Origin: DATFVA01 sp963764235
GTDB taxonomy: Bacteria > Bacteroidota > Ignavibacteria > Ignavibacteriales > Ignavibacteriaceae
Direction of reading: 5' to 3'
Assembly: GCA_963764235.1 (NCBI GenBank)
Contig: CAVXRO010000002.1
Location: forward strand, 115,664 to 179,663
DNA: 64,000 nt
Part shown: positions 17,387 to 25,286 of the stretch, piece by piece
How the letters are laid out: each line of letters opens with the position of its first letter
Numbering within the stretch: the stretch's first letter is position 1
Program-made: the position numbers and the translations under genes
Notes under the pieces: model-generated
Told to the model about the DNA's origin: nothing
The model's input: the letters and a program-made list of their open reading frames with translations, nothing else
The model's database searches: none

Positions 17387-18322
17387 ATGAAGATTACGAA
17401 TGAAATAGTTGAAGTAAAGGCGAAGGAACTGGGATTCGATCTTGTAGGATTTGCTAAGGCAGAGGTCCTTGATGAAGAGGCTTCACGACTTGAAGATTGG
17501 CTCTGCAGAGGTTACCAGGCCGGAATGCAGTATATGGAAAGGAATACCGATAAGAGAAGGTACATTCACAAAGTACTCCCCGAAGCAAAAAGTATAATTT
17601 CCCTCGCACTTAATTATTATACTCCGCTCCAGCATTCCGGGACCCGCGCGGCAGGCAAGATATCACGTTATGCCTGGGGCAAAGATTATCACCTTATAAT
17701 CTGGGAAAAGCTTGATATCCTTGAAAAGCAGCTAAGTAGCCTTGATTCTGAATTTAAGTCCCTATCCTATGTCGACACTGGTCCGGTGATGGATAAAGCG
17801 TGGGCGGTAAGGGCAGGACTAGGCTGGCAGGGGAAGCATACCAACATAATCAATCCCAACCTTGGCAGCTGGTTTTTTATAGCCACGATCATTACAAATT
17901 ATGATTTCAGGTATTCAGAGCTCGTCACAGACCATTGCGGATCGTGTACTGCCTGTATCGAAGCTTGTCCAACTAATGCCATTGTCGATGAATACATCAT
18001 CGATTCAAATAAATGTATATCATACCTTACAATTGAGAACAAAGCTGAAATTCCCGATGAATTTAGCGGGAAATTTGATGATTGGATTTTCGGATGTGAT
18101 ATATGCCAGGATGTCTGCCCCTGGAATATTAAATTCAGTGAAGTCTGTGATATTGAGGAATTTAGACCTATTGAAGGAGTGACGGAAATATCACTAAAAG
18201 CTGTTGAGGAAATGGATGAAAAAACATTTAGGCAAATGTTTTCAGAAAGTCCGGTTAAAAGGACAAAACTAAAAGGATTAAAAAGAAACGCAGCCTTCCT
18301 TCTGGCAGAAAAAAAACCTTAA
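17387..18322 (+). CDS. queG: Epoxyqueuosine reductase
   Basis: A 311-residue cobalamin-dependent iron-sulfur enzyme that makes the last step of queuosine in tRNA. The DUF1730 N-terminal half (YHLIIWEKLDILEKQL, VDTGPVMDKAWAVRAGLGW) is followed by two 4Fe-4S motifs: CGSCTACIEACP and CDICQDVCPWN. The length suits the short form without HEAT repeats. It lies 40 bases after the Rieske gene. Confidence 0.93.
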   Translation: MKITNEIVEVKAKELGFDLVGFAKAEVLDEEASRLEDWLCRGYQAGMQYMERNTDKRRYIHKVLPEAKSIISLALNYYTPLQHSGTRAAGKISRYAWGKDYHLIIWEKLDILEKQLSSLDSEFKSLSYVDTGPVMDKAWAVRAGLGWQGKHTNIINPNLGSWFFIATIITNYDFRYSELVTDHCGSCTACIEACPTNAIVDEYIIDSNKCISYLTIENKAEIPDEFSGKFDDWIFGCDICQDVCPWNIKFSEVCDIEEFRPIEGVTEISLKAVEEMDEKTFRQMFSESPVKRTKLKGLKRNAAFLLAEKKP

Positions 18323-18435
18323 ATCTCAAATTAGTTATTTGTAAATTTGAAAGCCGGAATCTTTAATTCCGGAATCTTTTCAAGCATAAAGTAATCTAAT
18401 ATATACTTGTTATTTATTGATATCATGGAGCTAAA

Positions 18436-19431
18436 ATGTCCGATATAGAAAAAAACGAAAACCATTATAAAATCATTATTATAGGTTCCGGTCCTGCGGG
18501 CTTCACCGCAGCATTGTACAACGCAAGAGCAGATTTAAATCCGGTGATCTTCGAAGGAATGCAGCCCGGAGGTCAGCTTACGATCACAACAGAAGTTGAG
18601 AATTATCCGGGTTTTGAAAAAGGAATTATGGGTCCCGAACTTATGGATGTTATGCGCAACCAGGCTCACCGTTTCGGAGCAAAATCATTCTATAAAGAGA
18701 TTACCGAGGTTGATTTTTCCAGGAGACCTTTCGTCCTTAAATCTTATGATGAAGTATATACAGCAGATGCAGTAATTATCGCAACCGGAGCTTCCGCTAA
18801 ATTGCTGGGGATTGAAAGTGAAAAAACATTTATGGGATATGGTGTATCAGCCTGCGCAACGTGTGACGGATTCTTTTTTAAGGATCTGAAGGTGCTGGTT
18901 GTAGGCGGAGGCGACACAGCCATGGAAGAGGCTAATTTTCTTACCAAGTTTGCTTCCGAGGTTACAGTAATTCACAGGAGAGAAGAATTCCGTGCGTCCA
19001 AAATTATGCTCGATAGGGCAATGAACAATCCGAAAATCAAGTTTATGACAAACAAAGTTGTTAAGGAAGTCTTAGGCAAGGTGGACGGCGGTAAAAAGGT
19101 GATGACGGGTGTGATCCTTGAGGATACCAGAGACCTCTCGACTATGGAAATAGCGGCCGATGGCTTATTCATAGGTATTGGTCATAAACCGAACACCGAG
19201 CTCTTCAAGGGTATTCTTGATATGGATGAAACCGGGTACCTGAAGGTACAGGAAGGTTCAACATACACAAATGTTCCGGGAGTATTTGCGGCCGGAGATG
19301 TGGCAGATAAAACTTACAGGCAGGCAATTACTGCAGCTGGTTCGGGCTGTATGGCTGCGCTTGATGCAGAACGCTGGCTGGAAACCCAGGAAGCAGAAGT
19401 AGCCGAAACCTATCAGGCAGGTAAATCTTAA
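18436..19431 (+). CDS. trxB: Thioredoxin-disulfide reductase
   Basis: A 331-residue NADPH/FAD enzyme reducing thioredoxin. The FAD-binding GSGPAGFTAALYNARA, the redox pair CATC (Cys140/Cys143, in SACATCDG), the NADPH-binding VGGGDTAMEEA and the C-terminal GVFAAGDVAD are all in place. A short acidic N-terminal extension precedes the core. A TATACTTG sequence upstream is a possible -7 box. A long hairpin follows the stop. Confidence 0.95.
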   Translation: MSDIEKNENHYKIIIIGSGPAGFTAALYNARADLNPVIFEGMQPGGQLTITTEVENYPGFEKGIMGPELMDVMRNQAHRFGAKSFYKEITEVDFSRRPFVLKSYDEVYTADAVIIATGASAKLLGIESEKTFMGYGVSACATCDGFFFKDLKVLVVGGGDTAMEEANFLTKFASEVTVIHRREEFRASKIMLDRAMNNPKIKFMTNKVVKEVLGKVDGGKKVMTGVILEDTRDLSTMEIAADGLFIGIGHKPNTELFKGILDMDETGYLKVQEGSTYTNVPGVFAAGDVADKTYRQAITAAGSGCMAALDAERWLETQEAEVAETYQAGKS

Positions 19432-19446
19432 GATTAGAAAGCTAAT

Positions 19447-19539
19447 GAGGCTGTCTTTTTATTTGTCACTCCGGACTTATCGAAGTGTATTCATCTTCGA
19501 CTAGCTCAGATTGACAGACATTTAAGACAGCCTCTTTTT
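19447..19539. terminator. Nested long hairpin after trxB with degenerate palindromic repeat inside
   Basis: GAGGCTGTCTT (19447-19457) is perfectly complementary to AAGACAGCCTC (19524-19534), which is followed by five T. The 66-base interior is itself an imperfect palindrome (TCGAAG/CTTCGA core, flanked by GTCACTC... and ...GATTGAC). It resembles a dispersed intergenic repeat of the type GTCACTCTGAGCTTGTCGAAG. The outer stem looks like a terminator into which the repeat sits. Confidence 0.7.
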
Positions 19540-19575
19540 ACATTACAACTCACGGTTATATGTAACCACTACTAT

Positions 19576-19797
19576 TCAGTTTTCAAAGAATAAAATCTTT
19601 TTTCTCCCGTTCAATGTATAAACCCACTTAGTTATTTTTTCCCTATACTCTGCCTGCCCGGGTGTTCCAGGTGCGTTTTCTACCATTTTATAAGTATATC
19701 CCGTTTCTATTTTTTTGCTGACACGGGGGATACCGTAATACAGCCATCCTGATATAATCAGCATACAGACAACTATTGTTAATAAGGCTCTTTCCAT
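19576..19797 (-). CDS. Small single-span membrane protein
   Basis: A 73-residue protein with one N-terminal membrane helix (residues 4 to 22) and a charged remainder. It has a GGTGAAG ribosome site and sits 25 bases downstream of the DUF6249-like gene on the same strand, so it is likely co-transcribed. No family recognised; real coding is supported by the ribosome site, spacing and membrane helix. Confidence 0.55.
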   Translation of the reverse strand: MERALLTIVVCMLIISGWLYYGIPRVSKKIETGYTYKMVENAPGTPGQAEYREKITKWVYTLNGRKKILFFEN

Positions 19798-19822
19798 ACT
19801 TCACCTGTATCCGGGAAATGGA

Positions 19823-20173
19823 TTATGGTTGGTTGTTTCTGTATTTATTTGCCAGGATGTTTGCCACTACGAAACCTAAACCTGTAATTGTGAAGATTGA
19901 AAAAGGTGTCCAGTAGTCTCTGTTGGTTACATCCTGAAGCCAGAGACCGAATCCGAGAGAAATTCCAAAAGCTACAGTTATTACACCTATTTTCATCAAT
20001 CTGTAAGGGTCTTTTTTGCTTTCAAAGAATTCCTTAATTGAATCTGCACTTAATCCTTTATCTATAAGCATCTGCCTCTCCTTTGACCGCAAATAGAAAT
20101 AGGTCACAAGCACGAGCCCCACTACAAGGGTCATTACTATCGGGATGAATACTGCAATTACTTCAGTGGCCAT
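19823..20173 (-). CDS. DUF6249-like membrane protein
   Basis: A 116-residue protein with three predicted membrane helices (about residues 6 to 28, 60 to 80 and 90 to 108). Between helices 1 and 2 is a soluble stretch, KERQMLIDKGLSADSIKEFF, a motif typical of DUF6249-type proteins. An AAGG ribosome site precedes the ATG. It is divergent from the sigma/anti-sigma pair 250 bases away, so a regulatory link is possible. Function unknown. Confidence 0.7.
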   Translation of the reverse strand: MATEVIAVFIPIVMTLVVGLVLVTYFYLRSKERQMLIDKGLSADSIKEFFESKKDPYRLMKIGVITVAFGISLGFGLWLQDVTNRDYWTPFSIFTITGLGFVVANILANKYRNNQP

Positions 20174-20423
20174 TTTGTTACCTTTTTTTATTTTTCTGTT
20201 TAGACCGGAATTTTTGTTTACCGGTTACACAGGCAGTCTGCCTGCTTCTATCGGTTCAGACCAGATCTTCGTGAGAAAGGTTACACAAAAAGAGCGGCTG
20301 CAAACTAGAACTTACAATGGGTGGCCGCGTGTATGAATGATTGTGATGCCCTTTTTAATTATTTTGTATCAGGAAATTCGACGGCCTGTAACCAAATTTC
20401 AAAAAATCACGTCTAATGCTTAG

Positions 20424-20990
20424 ATGAGAGAATTAACCGATACCGAGATTATCGAATCTGTCAGGAAAGGAAATCAATCTGATTTTGAAATACTGGTGGA
20501 CAGATATAAAAACAAAGCGTTTTCGCTGTTATGCGGTATGCTCAAAGATTCGATGGAAGCGGAGGAGGTTCTGCAGGATGCTTTTCTGAAAGCTTATTAC
20601 GGTATGAAAAATTTCAAGCAGGAAGCCAAATTCTCTACATGGTTTTACCGAATTGTATACAATACGGCGCTGACAAGGTTATCGGCGAAAAAGAGAAAAA
20701 TTGAGAAAGAAATGACCTCTATAGATGAAGAATTGAACATTACGGATGATTCCTATACCGCACAATCGGAAAAAAAGGAATTAAGTAAGTTAATAAATGA
20801 ACTTCTGGATAAACTTCCGGCTAATTATGCATCTGTACTTACTATGTTCTATCTTGAGGAAATGTCGTGTGAGGAAATCGGTGAAGTTACAAACAGATCG
20901 GTTAATAATGTTAAGGTACTTCTGCACAGATCAAGGAATGCGCTTAAGGAGATTGTCCTTAAGAACAATTATACTATGGAGTTGTTATGA
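20424..20990 (+). CDS. ECF-type RNA polymerase sigma factor
   Basis: A 188-residue sigma-70 family factor of the extracytoplasmic-function class. Region 2 (FEILVDRYKNKAFSL, EAEEVLQDAFLKAYYGM, FSTWFYRIVYNTAL) and region 4 (LPANYASVLTMFYLEEMSCE followed by a helix-turn-helix ending NVKVLLHRSRNALKE) are complete. It overlaps the next gene by ATGA, the usual sigma/anti-sigma arrangement. The regulon is unknown. Confidence 0.92.
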   Translation: MRELTDTEIIESVRKGNQSDFEILVDRYKNKAFSLLCGMLKDSMEAEEVLQDAFLKAYYGMKNFKQEAKFSTWFYRIVYNTALTRLSAKKRKIEKEMTSIDEELNITDDSYTAQSEKKELSKLINELLDKLPANYASVLTMFYLEEMSCEEIGEVTNRSVNNVKVLLHRSRNALKEIVLKNNYTMELL

Positions 20991-21508
20991 AAGAATTAAC
21001 GGATGAGTTGTTGAACAGGTATATTGACGGCGAGTTAAGTCCTGCTGAACTAAAAGAAGTGGAAGAGATTCTGAAAGTATCGGAAGATGCCAAAAGACGG
21101 CTTCTGGCTATGCAGCTGGTTCACAATGAGCTTAAAAACTACCCTGTAAAAAAAACCTCCCCTGTCTTCACCTCGGTGCTGATGAAGAAAATCGTAAGGA
21201 GAACTAACCCGAAAGGACAGAGATATTTTATCTTCTCCATTTCATCTGTGTTTGTGCTTATAAGCCTGGGAATTATAGGTTACCTTACTTCCTATATAGT
21301 CTCGATGAGCAGCAGTACTGAAGAGGGAAGTCCCGGCCTGGATAATTTTATCAACCTTGTTGAAAAACTGGTTTATGGTATAAAGACGTTGTTCAGTTCC
21401 GGTAACATTTCGGTTATCGGCTTTATTTTTTCCTTCGCGATAATCATATCAGCCTGGTTCTTCTTCGATAGTCACAAACAGGCAAAAGCAAAACTCACTA
21501 AGTTATGA
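20987..21508 (+). CDS. Probable anti-sigma factor, membrane-anchored
   Basis: A 173-residue protein. Its N-terminal 60 residues look like an anti-sigma domain of the zf-HC2 shape (LTDELLNRYIDGELSPAELKEVEE) but without the usual Cys/His ligands. Two membrane helices follow (about residues 80 to 103 and 142 to 162). The start is embedded in the stop of the sigma gene. It should hold the sigma factor at the membrane until a signal is received; this is inferred from architecture and position. Confidence 0.8.
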   Translation: MKELTDELLNRYIDGELSPAELKEVEEILKVSEDAKRRLLAMQLVHNELKNYPVKKTSPVFTSVLMKKIVRRTNPKGQRYFIFSISSVFVLISLGIIGYLTSYIVSMSSSTEEGSPGLDNFINLVEKLVYGIKTLFSSGNISVIGFIFSFAIIISAWFFFDSHKQAKAKLTKL

Positions 21509-21632
21509 GACTCAAGCGTCCTTCAACCTCCCTCGATCACCCTTTTTCATCTTCCGGGGTCAGCCAACCTGAACTTCTTCAACATTACTCCTTCACTTCA
21601 ACGGTCATCCTTCGCATACCTGCCCTTCCCTC

Positions 21633-21649
21633 ATCGTAAATTTTACGAT
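21633..21649. promoter_or_regulatory. Inverted repeat upstream of ybjQ-like gene
   Basis: ATCGTAAA and TTTACGAT flank a single central T, a perfect 8-bp inverted repeat in an otherwise featureless 200-base gap. It could be an operator. No other copy was noticed. Confidence 0.3.
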
Positions 21650-21712
21650 ACTCACAAAAGATTCCCTCCTTTTTGTTATTTTTATGATGATTTATGAAAA
21701 AAAGAGGAAAAA

Positions 21713-22036
21713 ATGCTTGTAACAACTACACATTCGGTTGAGGGCAAAAAAGTTAAGCAGTACTTTGGTCTTGTTTCCGGTGAAGCAATTATGGGCGCTA
21801 ATATTTTTAAGGATATATTTGCTGGAATAAGGGATATTGTAGGCGGAAGATCGGCAGCTTATGAGCAGGAGCTGCGTAAAGCAAAAGAGATTGCTGTCTC
21901 AGAGATGTTGGAAAACGCAAAGGTTATGGGAGCCAATGCCGTAATTGGTGTGGATCTCGATTATGAAACCATCGGAGGCGGCAGCGGCAATATGCTAATG
22001 GTGAGTGCAAGCGGTACAGCTGTAGTTATTGAATAA
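21713..22036 (+). CDS. YbjQ/UPF0145 family protein
   Basis: A 107-residue pentamer-forming protein of the DUF74 (YbjQ) family, typical length. Conserved stretches include TTHSVEGKKVKQYFGLVSGE and GANAVIGVDLDYETIG. Members are annotated as putative heavy-metal binding proteins without firm biochemistry. An AGAGGA ribosome site precedes the ATG, and era follows 17 bases later. Confidence 0.88.
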   Translation: MLVTTTHSVEGKKVKQYFGLVSGEAIMGANIFKDIFAGIRDIVGGRSAAYEQELRKAKEIAVSEMLENAKVMGANAVIGVDLDYETIGGGSGNMLMVSASGTAVVIE

Positions 22037-22052
22037 TTATTAAAGAAATGAT

Positions 22053-22967
22053 ATGAATACAAAAGCAGGATATGTTGCAATACTGGGATTACCGAATGTA
22101 GGGAAATCAACTTTACTGAATGCCTTGCTCGCCCAGAAGATCTCAATCGTAAATGAAAAGCCCCAGACAACACGAAAAAGAATTCTCGGGATACTTTCGG
22201 AAGAAAATTACCAGGTTATCTTTCTGGATACCCCCGGCATTCTTAAACCCGCATATCTTCTGCAGGAGAAAATGATGGACGATGTGAACCGTTCCATCAC
22301 GGATGCTGACATATTCGTCCTTATGATAGATGTATGTGATGACCCGGAAGGCGATAAACTCCTTTCGCTTCCCGAAGTTAAAAAAATAATTGATTCGAAT
22401 GTTCCTGTTATACTTGTATTAAATAAGGTGGATAAAATTCAGCAGGAAGTGGTTACTGTAATGCTGACGAAGTTCGGGGGGAAAGGTAACTTTAAGAGTA
22501 TCATTCCACTGGCAGCTGGTGTGAATTATAATGTCCGGAAAGTGCTTGTGGAAATAGTCGATCTCCTTCCTGAAAACCCGAAATTCTACCCTGATGGGAT
22601 AGTTGCCGATGAGAATGAAAGATTTTTCGTGTCCGAGATTATCAGGGAGAAAATACTCGACCTTTACCGCGAGGAAATTCCTTATTCCGTTGAAGTGCTG
22701 ATAAATGATTTTAAGGAGAGGGAATCCAACAAAGACTATATAGATGCTGAAATCGTGGTGGAAAAAGAGAGTCAGAAAGGAATCATTATCGGTAAGCAGG
22801 GATCAGCAATAAAAAAGCTCGGGGCGGAATCACGCAAGGCTGTGGAGGAATTTCTCGGCAGGGAAGTCTACCTTGAGCTTCGCGTGAAGGTAAGAAAAAA
22901 CTGGCGTTCAGATGAAAAAATGCTTCGCTATTTCGGTTACTCCCACGATAAGGAGAAAGGTAAGTAA
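22053..22967 (+). CDS. era: GTPase Era
   Basis: A 304-residue GTPase required for 16S rRNA maturation and 30S assembly. G-motifs: GLPNVGKST (G1), the TTR switch (QTTRKRI), DTPG (G3), NKVD (G4) and a SAA-like G5 (PLAAG). The C-terminal KH RNA-binding domain has GKQGSAIKKLG and LRVKVRKNWR. All are complete. It opens a compact run of mixed housekeeping genes to 28.5 kb. Confidence 0.96.
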   Translation: MNTKAGYVAILGLPNVGKSTLLNALLAQKISIVNEKPQTTRKRILGILSEENYQVIFLDTPGILKPAYLLQEKMMDDVNRSITDADIFVLMIDVCDDPEGDKLLSLPEVKKIIDSNVPVILVLNKVDKIQQEVVTVMLTKFGGKGNFKSIIPLAAGVNYNVRKVLVEIVDLLPENPKFYPDGIVADENERFFVSEIIREKILDLYREEIPYSVEVLINDFKERESNKDYIDAEIVVEKESQKGIIIGKQGSAIKKLGAESRKAVEEFLGREVYLELRVKVRKNWRSDEKMLRYFGYSHDKEKGK

Positions 22968-22994
22968 GTTCTCAGTATTTACTCTCCGGTATCT

Positions 22995-23906
22995 ATGAAG
23001 AAATTCAAAGGTGAAATTGCTCTTTTAACCGCTACCCTCATCTGGGGTGCAACTTTTACAATTATTAAAACAGCGTTGCATGACGCTTCTCCTCTTGTTT
23101 TTATTTCTCTTCGCTTTACTTTTGCTGCATTGATCCTTCTGCCGTTTTTGGTCAGAACATTAAAGAACATTACAAAACCGGTACTGCTTGGGGGGATTCT
23201 TCTCGGTATTTTTTATTTCCTTGGTTTCTCTACACAAACCATCGGACTGAATTATACTTCCGCTACCAAATCAGGATTCATTACAGGAACCTTTGTTATT
23301 TTCACTCCGCTTCTTCAAATAATCATCGAAAGGAAACTGCCTTCAAAGGGAAGCGTAATCGGAATTATTTTAGTTATAGCAGGTCTCATTTTCCTTTCGA
23401 GCACCGGGACATCAATTTTATCTGTATTCTCCGAAATAGGTGAAGGTTTTAATATCGGTGACTTCTTTACTCTTTTGTGCGCTTTTTTCTTCTCGCTTTA
23501 CGTTGTTTACCTTGATATCGTAAGTAAAAAATTCGATTATAAACCCCTTGTCTTCCTTCAGATTGCGGTTACCGGCGTCTGCGGAATAGCGGCGGCAGTT
23601 TTTCTTGCTTTCGTCGGATTGGAAACACCCCATCTTGAATTCACCTCCAATTTAATTTTTGCCGTGGGATATACATCAATACTTGCAACTATCATAACTA
23701 CTATAATAATGACAAGATACCAGAAACTGATTCTGCCAGCCAGGGCAGGAATTATTTATGCCCTGGAACCTTTATTTTCTGCTATAGTTGCATTCTTTGT
23801 GTTGAGAGAAAAAATTTCTAATTTTGGATTGATAGGAGGCGCTCTTATATTTTCAGGACTCCTGGTCTCCGAGCTGATCGATAAAAAAGGCGAACAGACA
23901 GTATGA
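22995..23906 (+). CDS. EamA/DMT family transporter
   Basis: A 303-residue integral membrane protein with about ten helices in two EamA repeats (ATLIWGATFTIIKTAL in the first; a second repeat with PLFSAIVAFFVLREK). Members export metabolites or amino acids. The substrate cannot be assigned. It overlaps acyP by 4 bases (ATGA). Confidence 0.9.
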   Translation: MKKFKGEIALLTATLIWGATFTIIKTALHDASPLVFISLRFTFAALILLPFLVRTLKNITKPVLLGGILLGIFYFLGFSTQTIGLNYTSATKSGFITGTFVIFTPLLQIIIERKLPSKGSVIGIILVIAGLIFLSSTGTSILSVFSEIGEGFNIGDFFTLLCAFFFSLYVVYLDIVSKKFDYKPLVFLQIAVTGVCGIAAAVFLAFVGLETPHLEFTSNLIFAVGYTSILATIITTIIMTRYQKLILPARAGIIYALEPLFSAIVAFFVLREKISNFGLIGGALIFSGLLVSELIDKKGEQTV

Positions 23907-24187
23907 GTAGCAGTGAGAAACGTGCGGAAATAATTGCTAATGGCCTGGTGCAGGGTGTTGGATTCAGGTATTTTATCATCAAGAATGCTGAAAGTCTCGG
24001 TTTGAAAGGTTATGCTAGGAATTTGTTTTCCGGAGAGGTTCTTACAGTAGTTGAGGGAAGCAGAGCTAAGATCGAGGAATTGTTTAAAAGAATTAAAGTC
24101 GGTCCGTCACACGCTTCGGTAAGAAACTGCAAAATCGACTGGGGAGAAAGTAAAAACGAATTTACACATTTTGAGATAAGGTATTGA
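23903..24187 (+). CDS. acyP: Acylphosphatase
   Basis: A 94-residue small enzyme that hydrolyses acylphosphates. The signature GLVQGVGFRYF with the phosphate-binding Arg, and GYARNLFSGEV with the catalytic Asn, are intact. The gene starts inside the transporter stop and its stop TGA overlaps the TTG start of ispF, showing tight coupling. Confidence 0.93.
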   Translation: MSSSEKRAEIIANGLVQGVGFRYFIIKNAESLGLKGYARNLFSGEVLTVVEGSRAKIEELFKRIKVGPSHASVRNCKIDWGESKNEFTHFEIRY

Positions 24188-24672
24188 ACCAGCAATTCAG
24201 AACTGGATTCGGTTTCGACGTACACGCCCTTAAAGAAGGCCGTAAGCTGATCCTTGGCGGGATTGAGATCCCCCATTCCAAAGGTCTGCTGGGACATTCA
24301 GATGCCGATGCACTCCTCCATTCTATTACCGATGCTATGCTCGGCGCACTTGCCCTTGGCGATATAGGGCAGCACTTCCCTGATACAAAAGCTGAATTTA
24401 AAGATGCCGACAGCTCAATGTTCCTGCGGCTAGCATATAAGCTGGTGAAGCAGAAGGGATATTCTCTCGGAAATATAGATGCGATGATCTCCCTTCAACA
24501 GCCGAAAATTTCAAAGTTCATTATGAGGATGCGGGAAAATATTTCTTCAATTCTCGGTGTAGGCCTGGACCAGGTCTCTGTAAAAGCAGGCACCAATGAA
24601 AAACTGGGTTTCGTTGGCCGGGAAGAGGGAGTTGGAGTTTTTTCAACCGTACTTTTAATTAAAGATACATAA
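24184..24672 (+). CDS. ispF: 2-C-methyl-D-erythritol 2,4-cyclodiphosphate synthase
   Basis: A 162-residue enzyme of the MEP isoprenoid pathway. The metal ligands lie in FGFDVHAL and GLLGHSDADALLHSITDAML, followed by GDIGQHFPDT and the C-terminal KAGTNEKLGFVGREEG. The only suitable start is TTG 24184, sharing TTGA with the acyP stop. No ispD lies next to it. Confidence 0.94.
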   Translation: MNQQFRTGFGFDVHALKEGRKLILGGIEIPHSKGLLGHSDADALLHSITDAMLGALALGDIGQHFPDTKAEFKDADSSMFLRLAYKLVKQKGYSLGNIDAMISLQQPKISKFIMRMRENISSILGVGLDQVSVKAGTNEKLGFVGREEGVGVFSTVLLIKDT

Positions 24673-24674
24673 GT

Positions 24675-25286
24675 ATGATTGAACATGTCCTGGATTTCAT
24701 TTCTCAGCTCACTCCATTCTGGATATATGTAGCATTATTCTTTTTTTCGTTTATTGAGAACGTATTTCCCCCTTCACCAAGTGATCTCGTTATAGTTGTC
24801 GGAGGATCTTTAATAGGAACAGGGGAACTTCATTTTATTCCTACTCTCTTTGTAACTACAATAGGCAGCGTTGTCGGGTTTATGACATTATTTTTTATCG
24901 GGACTCAGCTCGACCGCAAGATAATACAGGCCGGAAAGATTAAGTTTATTTCAATAGAAGTTCTCACGAAAGTTGAGCTGTGGTTTAAAAAATGGGGCTA
25001 CTGGATAATCCTCGTAAACAGGTTTCTTCCCGGCACACGCTCTGTAATTTCTTTTTTCGCTGGACTGAGTGAGCTTAATTTTAAGAAAACTGCTATTCTT
25101 GCCATGCTAAGTGCTTTCGTGTGGAATGCAATTGTTATCTATCTCGGACTTATATTTGGGCACAATATTGAAGCAATCGACGGTTATCTTTCCACTTATA
25201 GTAATATTGCCTGGATAGTGACCGGAGTTGTGGCTGCTTTAATAGGGCTGAGATTTATACTAAAGAAAAGGAAAGCTAAGAATTGA
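24675..25286 (+). CDS. DedA family membrane protein
   Basis: A 203-residue SNARE-associated/VTT-domain protein. It has the opening hairpin ENVFPPSPSDLVIVVGGSL, GSVVGFMTLFFIG, and the signature RFLPGTRSVISFFAG, plus C-terminal helices. DedA proteins are implicated in flipping undecaprenyl phosphate or phospholipids and in membrane homeostasis. It starts just after ispF and shares TTGA with lnt. Confidence 0.9.
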   Translation: MIEHVLDFISQLTPFWIYVALFFFSFIENVFPPSPSDLVIVVGGSLIGTGELHFIPTLFVTTIGSVVGFMTLFFIGTQLDRKIIQAGKIKFISIEVLTKVELWFKKWGYWIILVNRFLPGTRSVISFFAGLSELNFKKTAILAMLSAFVWNAIVIYLGLIFGHNIEAIDGYLSTYSNIAWIVTGVVAALIGLRFILKKRKAKN

